DNA of 64,000 nt from Campylobacter volucris (GTDB taxonomy: Bacteria > Campylobacterota > Campylobacteria > Campylobacterales > Campylobacteraceae). Below are positions 1 to 9,277 of this stretch, piece after piece. The stretch is taken from positions 62,001 through 126,000 of the forward strand of contig NZ_VOWJ01000028.1 of NCBI RefSeq assembly GCF_008011665.1, written 5' to 3'. The position numbers were made by a program, and so were the translations under genes. How positions within the stretch are numbered: the stretch's first letter is position 1; every line of letters starts with the position of its first letter. The notes beneath the pieces were generated by a model, which was not told the origin of the DNA, did not search any database, and saw only the letters and a list, made by a program, of their open reading frames with translations.

Positions 1-1
1 A

Positions 2-274
2 TGCACTTTTTCGGTATATATAGGAAAAGATCAAGCTCCAGGCATAGCACATGGAAGAAATGATTATGTATTGGTAAAATTTATACCAAAATGGCTTGAG
101 ATTAAAATCAATGATAAAGTCTATACTAGTGGATTGGATGAAATTTTCTTTTCAGGTGTTCCAGTTGGAGAAGTGTTTAAGGTAGAAGAAGAAGGTGCTT
201 ATCAAAACGCTTATGTGAAGCCTTATGCACAAATTAAAGTTCCTAGTTATTTTTATATGGTAGAAAATTTTTAA
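2..274 (+). CDS. mreC: Rod shape-determining protein MreC, C-terminal part (5' end outside window)
   Basis: The reading frame is open from the first bases of the window and ends at 274, so only about 90 C-terminal residues are seen. The visible part has the features of the MreC beta-barrel domain: a G-R-N-D-Y turn, the strand reading YTSGLDEIFFSGVPVGEV, and an end in conserved residues around YAQIKVPSYFYMVEN. MreC is a periplasmic protein anchored in the inner membrane that links MreB filaments to wall synthesis and rod shape. In Campylobacter it lies upstream of carB, as here. The window edge, not a mutation, removes the N-terminus. The family call is good but rests on a short stretch. Confidence 0.8.
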   Translation, partial: CTFSVYIGKDQAPGIAHGRNDYVLVKFIPKWLEIKINDKVYTSGLDEIFFSGVPVGEVFKVEEEGAYQNAYVKPYAQIKVPSYFYMVENF

Positions 275-329
275 TAAAAAATTATTTATATTTATTAATA
301 TAAATTATCATTTACTATTAAATATTAAG

Positions 330-362
330 ATATTCTCCTAAATTTAGTTTTTAGGAGAATAT
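330..362 (+). promoter_or_regulatory. Perfect 13-bp inverted repeat covering the ribosome binding site of the catalase-like gene
   Basis: Left arm 330-342 (ATATTCTCCTAAA) pairs perfectly with right arm 350-362 (TTTAGGAGAATAT) around a 7-base loop. The right arm contains the Shine-Dalgarno AGGAG (353-357) and ends directly at the ATG at 363. In RNA it would hide the ribosome binding site. As DNA it could be an operator. There is no T-run after it, so it is not a simple terminator. Confidence 0.7.
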
Positions 363-1331
363 ATGAAAAAATATATCACTAGTTGTTTAGCTTTTTGCTG
401 TTTAAGCGGGGCTATGTATGCAGATGAGATAAAATATGATGCACAAAAAATAGCAGATATTTTTTATCAATTAAATGCTGACCCCAATAACCCCAAAGCA
501 AAAGTTAATCATGCTAAGGGTTTTTGTGCTATGGGAAGTTTTGAGCCAGCTCAATCAATTAATAAAGAAATCGATATTCCTTTGCTAACACAAAAAAATT
601 TACCAATACAAGTAAGATATTCTTTGGGTGGAGCTTTTAAAGATGATAAAAGTAAAACTAGAGGAATGGCCATAAGAATTGAAGATCCAAAATCATCATC
701 AACTTGGACTATGGTAATGCTTAACACTGAAATCAATTTTGCAAAAAATCCTACTGAATTTGGACAATTTTTTGAAATGAGATTGCCTATAAATGGAAAA
801 GTTGATCAAGAAAAAATCAAAAAAATGACACAAGAAGTTGATTCTTATAAAAATTTTGCTGCATATACAGATAAAATTGGTATTAGTAAAAGTGTAGCAA
901 ATACACCATTTTTCAGTATCCACACTTTTTATTTTAAACAAGCAAATGGTGATAATTTCATACCAGCAAGATGGAAACTTGTTCCAGTTGATGGGGTTAA
1001 ATATTTAGATGAAAATGAAATGAAAACTGCTAGTAAAGATTTTTTAAAAGAAGACTTTGAAAATCGCATAAAAACCCAACCAATAGAATACAAAATGTAT
1101 CTTATTTATGCAAATAAAGATGACATCACTAATGATACCACAGCTTTATGGAAAGGTAAGCATAAAGAAAGTTTTGTTGGAAGTTTTAAAGTTAATGCTT
1201 TAAGTCAAGAAGATTGTAATTTTGATGTATATTTTCCTTCAGATATTCCACAAGGAGTTAATCCTCCAAAAGATCCTTTATTTGATGTGAGAAATGAAGC
1301 TTATGCTATCACTTTTGGAAAACGCCAATAA
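363..1331 (+). CDS. Periplasmic catalase-like haem peroxidase (SrpA / KatA-like family)
   Basis: This 322-residue protein begins with a signal peptide (residues 1-20, cut after GAMYA) and is otherwise one catalase-fold domain. It keeps the distal haem-pocket histidine (H50 in VNHAKG) and, near the C-terminus, the proximal haem motif R-x-x-x-Y (R310 to Y314 in RNEAY). It is much shorter than a full catalase of about 480 residues and lacks the C-terminal extension, as in the exported catalase-related peroxidases of epsilonproteobacteria such as H. pylori KatA-like protein HP0485. The expected role is haem-dependent peroxide removal in the periplasm, with weak or no true catalase activity. It stands alone between mreC and carB, with its own downstream terminator and a hairpin over its ribosome binding site. 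Confidence 0.85.
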   Translation: MKKYITSCLAFCCLSGAMYADEIKYDAQKIADIFYQLNADPNNPKAKVNHAKGFCAMGSFEPAQSINKEIDIPLLTQKNLPIQVRYSLGGAFKDDKSKTRGMAIRIEDPKSSSTWTMVMLNTEINFAKNPTEFGQFFEMRLPINGKVDQEKIKKMTQEVDSYKNFAAYTDKIGISKSVANTPFFSIHTFYFKQANGDNFIPARWKLVPVDGVKYLDENEMKTASKDFLKEDFENRIKTQPIEYKMYLIYANKDDITNDTTALWKGKHKESFVGSFKVNALSQEDCNFDVYFPSDIPQGVNPPKDPLFDVRNEAYAITFGKRQ

Positions 1332-1336
1332 ATATT

Positions 1337-1367
1337 TTTAGCTCTTTAAGGGCTAAATTCTTTTTTA
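1337..1367 (+). terminator. Rho-independent terminator after the catalase-like gene
   Basis: TTTAGC (1337-1342) pairs with GCTAAA (1352-1357), extended by a G-T pair, followed by ATTC and a T6 run. It lies just after the stop at 1331 and before the carB promoter. Confidence 0.6.
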
Positions 1368-1393
1368 ATTCAACTTTTATAAAAGCTAATCTT

Positions 1394-1402
1394 TGTTATA
1401 AT
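1394..1402 (+). promoter_or_regulatory. Extended -10 promoter for carB
   Basis: TGTTATAAT at 1394-1402 is a perfect TATAAT with the upstream TG typical of Campylobacter sigma-70 promoters. It lies about 30 bases before the carB start, with an AT-rich upstream stretch instead of a clear -35. Confidence 0.6.
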
Positions 1403-1432
1403 CAAACTAAAAAATCAGCTTAGGAAAATTTA

Positions 1433-4400
1433 ATGCCAAAAAGAACAGATATAAATAATATATTATTAATAGGCAGTGGTCCTATAATCATAGGTCAAGC
1501 ATGTGAATTTGATTATTCAGGGACTCAAGCAGCTAAAACCTTAAAAGATCTTGGTTATAGAGTGGTTTTAATCAATTCAAATCCAGCTACTATCATGACA
1601 GATCCAGAATTTGCTGATGCAACTTATATAGAACCAATCACAAAAGAAAGCATTTTAAGCATTATAGAAAAAGAAAAAATTGATGCAATTTTGCCTACCA
1701 TGGGAGGACAAGTTGCTTTAAATGTTGCTATGGAAGTCTATGAAAGTGGGCTTTTGGGTGATGTTAAATTTTTAGGTGCTAATCCACAAGCTATAAAAAA
1801 AGGCGAAGATAGACAAATTTTTAGAGAATGTATGAAAAAAATTGGTATGGATTTACCAAAATCTATGTATGCATATAATTATGATGAAGCTTTAAAAGCT
1901 GTTGAAACTATAGGTTTTCCTTTGATGATAAGAGCTTCTTTTACCTTAGGTGGTGCAGGAAGTGGCGTAGTCTATAATATGGATGAATTTAAAGAACTTG
2001 CAAATGCAGCTTTAGCTCTAAGTCCAATCCATGAAATTTTAATTGAAGAAAGTTTGCTTGGTTGGAAAGAATACGAAATGGAGGTTATTAGAGATAAAAA
2101 TGACAATTGCATCATTGTTTGTTCTATAGAAAATATCGATCCTATGGGGGTTCATACAGGAGATAGCATAACCATAGCTCCAGCTTTAACTTTAACTGAT
2201 AAAGAATATCAGGCTATGAGAAATGCATCTTTTGCCATTTTAAGGGAAATTGGTGTGGATACAGGTGGCTCAAATGTCCAATTTGCAGTAAATCCTAGTA
2301 ATGGTAGAATGATAGTTATAGAAATGAATCCTAGGGTTTCAAGATCTTCAGCTCTAGCAAGTAAAGCCACAGGTTATCCTATCGCAAAAATAGCTACTCT
2401 TTTAGCCGTTGGTTTTAGTTTAGATGAGATTAAAAATGATATTACAGGTACTCCAGCATCTTTTGAACCAGTGGTAGATTATATAGTTACTAAGATTCCT
2501 CGCTTTACTTTTGAAAAATTTCCATCTGCAAATACAGAACTTGGTACAGCTATGAAAAGTGTGGGTGAAGTGATGGCTATAGGTAGGACTTTTAAAGAAA
2601 GCATCCAAAAAGCTTTATGCTCACTTGAGAGAAATTTAAGTGGTTTTGATATCATAAAATGCGATAAGAATGATCTTTTAGCAAATATTAGAAACGCTAA
2701 CGAAAAACGCTTGCTTTATATAGCTCAAGCTTTTAGAGAAGGCTGTAGCATCGAAGAAATTCATGAGCTTTGCAAAATAGATCCTTGGTTTTTACATCAA
2801 ATTCAAGAAATTGTCAATTTTGAAGAAAAAATTGATATGGATATTTTAAACGATAAGCATTTGCTAAGAAAAGCTAAGAATTTAGGATTTTCAGATAAAA
2901 AAATCGCTTATTTGGTCAATCAAAAAGATAATTTAGAGTTAAGTCAAAATGATATTTATTATGCAAGAATCAAGCATAAAATCATAGCTACATATAGCGA
3001 AGTAGATACTTGTGCGGGTGAATTTGAAGCTTTAACGCCTTATTTATACTCAAGTATTAATGTAAATGAAGCTACACAAATTAAAGAAAATAAAGATAAA
3101 AAAGAAAAAAAAGTGATGATCATCGGTGGTGGTCCTAATCGCATAGGGCAAGGTATAGAGTTTGATTATGCTTGTGTGCATGCTTCTTTTGCACTTAAAG
3201 ATATGGGTGTAAAGACTATTATGTATAATTGTAACCCAGAAACTGTTTCAACTGATTATGATACAAGCGATGTTTTGTATTTTGAACCGATTGATTTTGA
3301 GCATTTAAGAGCTGTGATTGATAAAGAAAAACCAGATGGAGTGATAGTGCATTTTGGAGGTCAAACTCCACTTAAATTTGCAAAGCGATTAAGTATTTTT
3401 GGTGCTAAGATTATAGGTACAAGTGCAAGAGTGATAGATCTAGCTGAAGATAGAAAGAAATTTGCTAAATTTATAGATGATTTAGGGATCAATCAACCTC
3501 AAAATGGTACAGCCATAAGTGTGGAAGAAGCTCTTAAAAAAGCAAATGAGATAGGTTATCCTGTGCTTGTTAGGCCAAGCTATGTTTTAGGTGGTCGTGC
3601 TATGCGTGTAGTGTATAATGAAGATGAGCTTAGAATTTACATGCAAGAAGCTGTGAATGTTAGTGATAAAAGTCCTGTTTTGATTGATCAGTTTTTGGAT
3701 GATGCAACTGAGCTTGATGTAGATGCAATTAGTGATGGTAAAGATGTTTATATAGCAGGTATTATGGAGCATATTGAAGAAGCAGGAATTCACTCAGGAG
3801 ATAGTGCTTGCTCTTTACCTACTTTAAATATCAGCGAATCAATGCTTGATTTAATAGAACAAAAAACTAAAGAAATAGCTTTAAATTTAGGTGTTATAGG
3901 GCTTTTAAATATACAATTTGCTATCCATGCAAATAAACTTTATATGATAGAGGTAAATCCAAGAGCAAGTAGAACTGTGCCTTTTGTGAGTAAGGCTACA
4001 GGTATTCCTTTGGCTAAAGTTGCTACGCGTGTGATGTGGCAAGGAAATTTAAGAGAAAGTTTAAATTTTTATGACACTTTTAAAGTGGTAGAAGAAAACA
4101 ATGGCATTTTAAGAGCTAAAAAATCAAAACACATCAGTATAAAAGCTGTGGTTTTTCCTTTTGCAAAACTTAGTGGAAGCGATCTTGAGCTAGGGCCTGA
4201 AATGCGTTCAACTGGAGAGGTGATGGGTGTGAGTAAGGATTTTGCCAATTCTTATGCTAAAAGTCAAATTTCTTCTTCGAATTTCTTGCCAGAAAGTGGG
4301 AATGTATTTTTATCTTTAAGAGAAAAAGACAAAAAACACGCCGTAAAACTTGCAAATGAGTATATTAAACTAGGATTTAAGATCATAGCTACAAGCGGGA

Positions 4401-4696
4401 CTTATAAAATTTTACAAGAAGCAGGTTTAGAGTGTGAATTTGTGCATAAAATTTCAGAAGGTCGTCCTAATGTGGAGGATAAAATCAAAAATTCACAAAT
4501 TCATCTAGCTATAAATACAAGTGATGAAAATAGCTTTAAAGATGATACGAAAAAAATAAGAGCAAATATCTTACGCTTTAAAACGCCTTATTTTACAAAT
4601 TTAAGAGCAGCTTATGCAGGTGCTAAAGCGATTAAAGCTATACAAAATAAAACTTGTCTTGAGATTAAAAGTTTGCAAGAATACTTAAAAGGATGA
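1433..4696 (+). CDS. carB: Carbamoyl-phosphate synthase large subunit
   Basis: This 1087-residue protein makes carbamoyl phosphate from bicarbonate, ammonia delivered by CarA, and two ATP, for arginine and pyrimidine synthesis. The two duplicated ATP-grasp halves are clear. Each starts with an N-terminal nucleotide-fold motif ([18 protein letters not shown] near residue 12, [18 protein letters not shown] near 563). Each also carries an ATP-grasp signature: [18 protein letters not shown] near residue 300 and [18 protein letters not shown] near 840. A C-terminal MGS-like allosteric domain follows (about 940-1087). The length is normal. The ATG at 1433 has an AGGA site 10 bases upstream and its own promoter. 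The stop overlaps the next start by 4 bases. carA is not in the window. Confidence 0.98.
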   Translation: MPKRTDINNILLIGSGPIIIGQACEFDYSGTQAAKTLKDLGYRVVLINSNPATIMTDPEFADATYIEPITKESILSIIEKEKIDAILPTMGGQVALNVAMEVYESGLLGDVKFLGANPQAIKKGEDRQIFRECMKKIGMDLPKSMYAYNYDEALKAVETIGFPLMIRASFTLGGAGSGVVYNMDEFKELANAALALSPIHEILIEESLLGWKEYEMEVIRDKNDNCIIVCSIENIDPMGVHTGDSITIAPALTLTDKEYQAMRNASFAILREIGVDTGGSNVQFAVNPSNGRMIVIEMNPRVSRSSALASKATGYPIAKIATLLAVGFSLDEIKNDITGTPASFEPVVDYIVTKIPRFTFEKFPSANTELGTAMKSVGEVMAIGRTFKESIQKALCSLERNLSGFDIIKCDKNDLLANIRNANEKRLLYIAQAFREGCSIEEIHELCKIDPWFLHQIQEIVNFEEKIDMDILNDKHLLRKAKNLGFSDKKIAYLVNQKDNLELSQNDIYYARIKHKIIATYSEVDTCAGEFEALTPYLYSSINVNEATQIKENKDKKEKKVMIIGGGPNRIGQGIEFDYACVHASFALKDMGVKTIMYNCNPETVSTDYDTSDVLYFEPIDFEHLRAVIDKEKPDGVIVHFGGQTPLKFAKRLSIFGAKIIGTSARVIDLAEDRKKFAKFIDDLGINQPQNGTAISVEEALKKANEIGYPVLVRPSYVLGGRAMRVVYNEDELRIYMQEAVNVSDKSPVLIDQFLDDATELDVDAISDGKDVYIAGIMEHIEEAGIHSGDSACSLPTLNISESMLDLIEQKTKEIALNLGVIGLLNIQFAIHANKLYMIEVNPRASRTVPFVSKATGIPLAKVATRVMWQGNLRESLNFYDTFKVVEENNGILRAKKSKHISIKAVVFPFAKLSGSDLELGPEMRSTGEVMGVSKDFANSYAKSQISSSNFLPESGNVFLSLREKDKKHAVKLANEYIKLGFKIIATSGTYKILQEAGLECEFVHKISEGRPNVEDKIKNSQIHLAINTSDENSFKDDTKKIRANILRFKTPYFTNLRAAYAGAKAIKAIQNKTCLEIKSLQEYLKG

Positions 4697-5115
4697 TCTA
4701 TCTAGCGCAAACTGATACAACAGCAGGATTTTTAAGTAAGGATTTAAAAAGTTTAAATTCACTCAAAAAAAGGAGTTTAAATAAACCTTGCTTAATCACA
4801 ACAGCTAAATTTAGTGAGCTTCAAAAACTCACAAGAATTCCAAAGCACTTTAAAAATACCATTAGAAAAAGCAAAAAAACTACCTTTATATATCCAAATA
4901 AAAAAGCCATTAGAGTAGTCAAAGATCATCCACATGAGCAATTTTTAAAAAAATTTGACTGGCTTTATTCTACTTCTGCAAATAAGCATGGAAAAAAATT
5001 CAATCGTATTTGGGCTATGCAAAATTGCGATATAGTAGTAGATGAGGTGTTTTTTGAGATGAGTGCCTCTAAAATTTTTAAATTAAGAGGCACGAAAAAG
5101 ATTAGATTGCGTTAG
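4693..5115 (+). CDS. Short Sua5/YciO/YrdC-like protein
   Basis: This 140-residue protein starts in a 4-base ATGA overlap with carB. It has remnants of the YrdC fold: an N-terminal [11 protein letters not shown] matching the P-T-D-T-V-Y-G-L motif, a basic middle with [10 protein letters not shown], and a C-terminal [10 protein letters not shown] matching the S-S-A-N motif. Full Sua5/TsaC proteins, which make threonylcarbamoyl-AMP for the t6A base of ANN-reading tRNAs, are about 180-200 residues or longer, so this is a compact version. A homologous short gene follows carB in C. jejuni. Whether it is the organism's working TsaC cannot be decided here because a second copy could lie elsewhere. 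Confidence 0.7.
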   Translation: MIYLAQTDTTAGFLSKDLKSLNSLKKRSLNKPCLITTAKFSELQKLTRIPKHFKNTIRKSKKTTFIYPNKKAIRVVKDHPHEQFLKKFDWLYSTSANKHGKKFNRIWAMQNCDIVVDEVFFEMSASKIFKLRGTKKIRLR

Positions 5116-5234
5116 TTATTGTATAAGCGTAGTATTTGCTTAAACATAAAATTATTTATTTTTTTACAAAGTTTGTAATTTTAAAATAAATTAAGTTATG
5201 AAAATTATGCAAGATTTAAAAATTAAATTTTTTG

Positions 5235-5240
5235 ATATAA
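5235..5240 (+). promoter_or_regulatory. -10 box for the SMR exporter pair
   Basis: A perfect TATAAT at 5235-5240 in an A/T-rich region lies about 28 bases before the ATG at 5268. No guanidine riboswitch-like fold is seen between the preceding stop and this box. Confidence 0.5.
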
Positions 5241-5267
5241 TTTGCACTTTTGATTTTAAGGATTATA

Positions 5268-5597
5268 ATGAATGTAAATTTTGCTTGGTTTTTAGTGATT
5301 TTAGGTGGTGTTGTAGAGTGTTTTTGGGTGAGTGGATTAAAGTATTCTGTGGAATTTTGGCATTATGTTTTAACTGCTATTGGAGTTTGTATATCTTTTA
5401 CTTGTTTTTTAAAAGCTTGTGAAAGGCTTGAAGTGAGTATAGCTTATAGTGTTTTTGTAGGTATTGGTACGGTTGGAGTGGTGCTAAATGAAATGTTTGT
5501 ATTTAACGAACCTACTTCAAATTTAAAATTAACTTTGATTGCGATTTTGCTTTTGAGTATCATAGGATTAAAACTCGTTAGCAAGGAAGTTAAATAA
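5268..5597 (+). CDS. SMR family small multidrug/guanidinium exporter, subunit 1
   Basis: This 109-residue protein has four predicted membrane helices. The key membrane glutamate of the small multidrug resistance family is present (E17 in GGVVECFWVSGLKYS). The W-x-x-GLKYS run after it resembles the SugE/Gdx branch, whose best-known substrate is guanidinium. The ATG at 5268 is preferred over an upstream TTG at 5250 because AAGGA (5258-5262) lies at the right distance and the first helix then starts normally. It overlaps the next SMR gene by one base, so the two probably form a heterodimer as in paired SMR systems. C. jejuni has the same pair next to its biotin genes. Confidence 0.88.
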   Translation: MNVNFAWFLVILGGVVECFWVSGLKYSVEFWHYVLTAIGVCISFTCFLKACERLEVSIAYSVFVGIGTVGVVLNEMFVFNEPTSNLKLTLIAILLLSIIGLKLVSKEVK

Positions 5598-5911
5598 TGG
5601 AATGGTTTTTTTTATTTTTGGCTACCGCTTTTGAAATTTTTGGCGTGATTATAATGAAACAGCTCGTGATTACAAAAAACAAGCTTTATCTTTTAGCCTT
5701 GATAGTGTGTTTTGCTTTTTCATTTGGATTTTTAAGTCTTAGTATGCAAAGTATTGCCATGAGTGTGGCTTACTCTATATGGACGGGTGCTGGCACAGCT
5801 GGTGGGGTCATAATAGGAGTGGTTTTTTATAAAGAAAATAAAAGTTTTTTAAAATTATTTTTGATCGCACTTATCATTGCTTGCACTATTGGTTTAAAGC
5901 TTCTTTCTTAA
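5597..5911 (+). CDS. SMR family small multidrug/guanidinium exporter, subunit 2
   Basis: This 104-residue protein has four membrane helices and the conserved family glutamate (E13 in [10 protein letters not shown]). The middle motif [15 protein letters not shown] is the usual SMR helix 3 signature (A-Y-x-x-W-x-G-x-G). Its ATG shares one base with the stop of subunit 1, which indicates translational coupling. Two adjacent, unequal SMR genes usually make an asymmetric dimer with one subunit in each orientation. The substrate cannot be fixed from sequence. Quaternary ammonium compounds or guanidinium are the family options. bioD follows after one base, so transcription probably continues into it. 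Confidence 0.88.
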   Translation: MEWFFLFLATAFEIFGVIIMKQLVITKNKLYLLALIVCFAFSFGFLSLSMQSIAMSVAYSIWTGAGTAGGVIIGVVFYKENKSFLKLFLIALIIACTIGLKLLS

Positions 5912-5912
5912 T

Positions 5913-6485
5913 ATGAAAATATATATAAGTGGTATAGACACAGATGTTGGTAAAACTTATCTAAGTGCTAGAATTTGTAAGGAATTTGGCTTTGATTATT
6001 TTAAGCTTATCCAAGCAGGTGTGCCAAAAGATAATGATGTGGTGGCTAAGTTTAGTCCAAAAACTAAGATTTTTAAAGAAGGTGTATTTTTAAAAACTCC
6101 TGCTTCACCACATAAGGGAAGAGTTTTGGAAAATTTAACTTACAAAGCTTTTGATATAAAAATTCCACAAAGTGATAAACTCATCATAGAGCTAGCCGGT
6201 GGGCTTTTTTCGCCAATTGATGATGAAAAAACGATGATTGATTATATGAGTGCGTTTAAGCACCCTACTATTTTAGTCGCAAAAGATTATCTAGGAAGTA
6301 TAAATCACACTCTTTTAAGCATACAAGCTCTAAAACAAAGAGATATTAAAATCCTTGCTTTAATCTTAAAAACCCAAGATACTTTTAGCAAGGATTTTAT
6401 AAGCAATTACGCTAAAATTCCCATCATAGAATTTGATGATAAAGTGTGCGAAAAACTTTCAAAACTCCTTAAAAATCTCTCTTAA
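5913..6485 (+). CDS. bioD: Dethiobiotin synthetase
   Basis: BioD uses ATP and CO2 to close the ureido ring of dethiobiotin, the step before BioB. The 190-residue protein begins with the family P-loop [10 protein letters not shown] (residues 7-16). It has the acidic LAGG segment near residue 93 ([10 protein letters not shown]). It is somewhat shorter than E. coli BioD (about 225), as in other campylobacters. It starts one base after the SMR stop at 5911. Its last 27 bases overlap the 3' end of bioA on the opposite strand, so the two biotin genes converge without a terminator between them. Confidence 0.93.
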   Translation: MKIYISGIDTDVGKTYLSARICKEFGFDYFKLIQAGVPKDNDVVAKFSPKTKIFKEGVFLKTPASPHKGRVLENLTYKAFDIKIPQSDKLIIELAGGLFSPIDDEKTMIDYMSAFKHPTILVAKDYLGSINHTLLSIQALKQRDIKILALILKTQDTFSKDFISNYAKIPIIEFDDKVCEKLSKLLKNLS

Positions 6486-7727
6486 AGATTGCACTACATA
6501 AGCAATTTCCTCTTCATTTATAACATATGGTGGCATGAAGTAAATTGTATTTCCAAGCGGTCTTAGAAGTAAGCCTTTTTCTAAGGCTCTTTGAAAGACT
6601 TTAAGTCCTGCTCTTTGGTATTTGCTTTTTTGTATGTCAAATGCACTTACCATGCCTAAATTTCTAAAATTTCCTAAAAAATCAAATTCTTTTAAGCTCT
6701 CCCATTGTGTTTTTATAAAAGCACTTTTGATTTTATTTTTTGCGATGATATTTTCATTTTCAAAAATATCCAAAGTCGCATTAGCCGCTGCACAAGCTAG
6801 GGCATTACCCGTGTAAGAGTGAGAGTGTAAAAAGGCCTTTTGGCTTTCATAGCTATCATAAAATTTCTCATAAATTTCATCTTTAGTAAGCACCACTGAA
6901 AGTGGCAAATACCCACCAGTAATACCCTTAGAAAGACATATATAATCAATGCTTTGTGAGCAATAATCAAGTGCAAACATTTCTCCTGTTCGCCCAAAAC
7001 CTGTGGCTATCTCATCAAATATCACTTGCACGCCATAATTTTTAGCTAATTTTATAGCTTCATTTAAATACCCAAGCTCATACATATGCATATTTCCCGC
7101 ACATTGAAGTAAAGGCTCAAGTATAAAAGCACAAATTTCATGATGATGATTTTTTAAAATACTTTCTAAAATTTCAAGCTCTTTTGTATAGTCCTTGCTT
7201 GTTGGCACAGGCGTTGTGATACTTTTTAAAAGTAAAGGCTCATAGGTTTTTTTATAAAGTGCTACATCGCCAACGCTTAATGCGCCTAAGGTTTCTCCAT
7301 GGTAAGAATTGCTAAGTGATAAGAATTTATCTTTTTTAGAGCCATTGTTTAAGTGGTATTGAAAGCTCATTTTTAAAGCCACTTCTATGGCTGAACTACC
7401 ATTGTCTGCAAAAAAGCATTTATCAAAAGGCAAAAGCTCACAAAGTCTTTGCGAAAGCTTTATGATAGGCTCATGTGAAAAACCCGCAAGCAAGACATGC
7501 TCTAAATTTTGAAGCTGATCTTTGATTTTTTCATTGATATACTCATTACAATGACCAAAGATATTCACCCACCAAGAGCTAATGCAGTCTATGTAGGATT
7601 TTTCATCAAAATCATACAAATACACTCCCTTAGCCCTTTTTATAGGTATAAGCGGTAAAAACTCATGATCGCTCATTTGCGTGCAAGGATGCCAAATGTG
7701 TTTTAAGTCTAGTTTTTTTAAGTCCAT
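6459..7727 (-). CDS. bioA: Adenosylmethionine-8-amino-7-oxononanoate aminotransferase
   Basis: BioA is a PLP enzyme that moves an amino group from S-adenosylmethionine to KAPA, making DAPA. Visible landmarks are HIWHPCTQM near the N-terminus, the cofactor segment [28 protein letters not shown], the [10 protein letters not shown] segment, and the PLP lysine in [12 protein letters not shown] (about residue 266). The start is taken as the ATG at 7727, giving [14 protein letters not shown] and 422 residues, with AAGAAG upstream. A GTG 24 bases further up would add eight residues of unlikely character. It is transcribed toward bioD and divergently from the Sel1-bioFGC operon. Confidence 0.95.
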   Translation of the reverse strand: MDLKKLDLKHIWHPCTQMSDHEFLPLIPIKRAKGVYLYDFDEKSYIDCISSWWVNIFGHCNEYINEKIKDQLQNLEHVLLAGFSHEPIIKLSQRLCELLPFDKCFFADNGSSAIEVALKMSFQYHLNNGSKKDKFLSLSNSYHGETLGALSVGDVALYKKTYEPLLLKSITTPVPTSKDYTKELEILESILKNHHHEICAFILEPLLQCAGNMHMYELGYLNEAIKLAKNYGVQVIFDEIATGFGRTGEMFALDYCSQSIDYICLSKGITGGYLPLSVVLTKDEIYEKFYDSYESQKAFLHSHSYTGNALACAAANATLDIFENENIIAKNKIKSAFIKTQWESLKEFDFLGNFRNLGMVSAFDIQKSKYQRAGLKVFQRALEKGLLLRPLGNTIYFMPPYVINEEEIAYVVQSLREIFKEF

Positions 7728-7819
7728 CTTTACTTCTTTAATTTTTATCACTAATGATACTACAATTTTTACCCAAATTGACGCTATAAAATGAAAAAGG
7801 ATTATTTGTAAAATATTTA

Positions 7820-7825
7820 TATAAT
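7820..7825 (+). promoter_or_regulatory. -10 box for the sel1-bioF-bioG-bioC operon
   Basis: TATAAT at 7820-7825 lies 32 bases before the ATG at 7857, in the divergent space between bioA and the Sel1-like gene. There is no recognisable BirA palindrome. Confidence 0.45.
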
Positions 7826-7856
7826 TAGTTTTTTATCTTAAATTTAAAGGTAAAGT

Positions 7857-8153
7857 ATGAAAAAAGTTTTGATTATCTTAGTGATTTTATTTTTAAATTT
7901 TGCATATTCGCAAGAGGATTTATTTGTAAAAGGATTTAAAGCTTATGAGAGTGGTGATTACCCAACAGCTTTAAAATACTTTCAGCAAGCTTGTGATTTA
8001 AATAATGGTAGCGGTTGTAATAATCTCGGGATTATGTATGAAAACGGAGATGGTGTTAGAAAGAATCTTTCTAAGGCTTTAGAATATTTTGGCAAGGCTT
8101 GCGATTTAAAAAATGATGAAGGCTGTCAAAACTACGCAAGGCTTAAACAATAA
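7857..8153 (+). CDS. Small exported Sel1-repeat protein (HCP-like)
   Basis: This 98-residue protein has a signal peptide (residues 1 to about 18, ending FAYS) and two Sel1/TPR-like helical repeats. Each repeat has paired cysteines spaced as in Helicobacter cysteine-rich proteins (ACDLNNGSGC and ACDLKNDEGC), which should form disulfides in the periplasm. The motif YENGDGV links the repeats. Its stop shares one base with the bioF start, so it heads the bioF-bioG-bioC operon, although no biotin role for such repeats is known to me. It may simply have been captured by the operon. A second, damaged relative lies at 56597-56976. Confidence 0.85.
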   Translation: MKKVLIILVILFLNFAYSQEDLFVKGFKAYESGDYPTALKYFQQACDLNNGSGCNNLGIMYENGDGVRKNLSKALEYFGKACDLKNDEGCQNYARLKQ

Positions 8154-9277
8154 TGCATATTGCACAAATTTTAAATGCATTAAAACAACAAGATAATTTT
8201 AGAATTTTACGCTCGTTAAAGCATTTGGATAAATATGTCATTTATAATGGGCAAAAATTGCTAAATTTAGCGAGTAATGATTATTTAAATTTAAGCAATG
8301 AAAAAGCATTAAAGCAAGATTTTTTAACGCATTTAAAAGAATTTGAATTTTCTAGTTCAAGTTCAAGAAGCTTGAGTGGAAATTATGAGATTTTTGATGA
8401 ATTTGAAAGCTTTTTAGAAGCTAAGTTAGGCAGAAAAATCTTACACTTTAACAATGGCTATGCCCTAAATGTTAGCTGTTTGCAAGCTTTAGCAAGCATT
8501 AAAAATACTTTATTTTTAGCAGATAAGCAAGTGCATGCAAGTATCATCGATGGTTTAAGACTTGGTGGGGCTAAATTTATAAGATTTAAGCACAATGATA
8601 TAAAGCATTTGCAAAGTTTAGTGCAAAAGCATTATAAAGAATTTGAAAATATTATCATCGTAAGTGAAGCGCTATTTAGTATGGATGGAGATTTTGCACC
8701 TATAAAAGAATTCATAAATTTAAAAAAAGAATTTAAAAATATCAAAATTTACATTGATGAAGCCCATAGCATAGGGTGTTTTAGTGATGATGGTTTGGGT
8801 TATGTGAAATTTTTGGGCTTAGAAAAGGAAGTGGATTTTTTAGTTTTTACCTTTGGTAAAGCTATAGCTTCTATGGGAGCTTGCATGATAAGTAATGAAA
8901 AAGATTTTTTTATCAACAAAGCAAGAGCTTTTATATACTCAACTGCTATTGCGCCTATCAATGTAGCTTGGACTTTGCATGTTTTTAAGCATTTGCATGA
9001 ATTTAATGCTCAAAGAAAAAAGCTTTTAGAGTTAAGCACTTGGTTTAAAAATGCTTTAGCAAGTAAAGGTGCAGTTTTAGGCGAGGCTTATGTGATATCT
9101 TTTATTTTAGGGCAAAATGCACTAGCTAGTGAAATTTCAAAAAAGCTTTTAGAAAATGGTATTTTTGTACCTGCTATTAAAGAGCCAACCGTGGCTAAAA
9201 ATACAGCTAGAATTCGCTTTTCTTTACATGCTGGTTTAGTGAAAAAAGACTTAGAAAAGATTTTGGAGATACTTTGA
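8153..9277 (+). CDS. bioF: 8-amino-7-oxononanoate synthase
   Basis: BioF is a PLP enzyme joining pimeloyl-ACP and alanine to make KAPA, the first step of biotin ring assembly. The 374-residue protein shows the family landmarks: NLASNDYLNLS near residue 38, SSSSSRSLSGNYEIFDEFE, YIDEAHSIGCFSDDGLG, and the PLP lysine in TFGKAIASMGAC (about residue 237). The ATG overlaps the preceding stop by one base. Its own stop overlaps the bioG start by 4 bases. It works with BioG and BioC, encoded immediately downstream, which make the pimeloyl precursor on ACP. Confidence 0.96.
   Translation: MHIAQILNALKQQDNFRILRSLKHLDKYVIYNGQKLLNLASNDYLNLSNEKALKQDFLTHLKEFEFSSSSSRSLSGNYEIFDEFESFLEAKLGRKILHFNNGYALNVSCLQALASIKNTLFLADKQVHASIIDGLRLGGAKFIRFKHNDIKHLQSLVQKHYKEFENIIIVSEALFSMDGDFAPIKEFINLKKEFKNIKIYIDEAHSIGCFSDDGLGYVKFLGLEKEVDFLVFTFGKAIASMGACMISNEKDFFINKARAFIYSTAIAPINVAWTLHVFKHLHEFNAQRKKLLELSTWFKNALASKGAVLGEAYVISFILGQNALASEISKKLLENGIFVPAIKEPTVAKNTARIRFSLHAGLVKKDLEKILEIL

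Noticed and set aside
5116..5267. Guanidine riboswitch before the SMR pair
   Set aside because: The stretch is A/T-rich with only a weak TAAGC/GCTTA stem. No paired ACGR loops or other guanidine aptamer features are visible.
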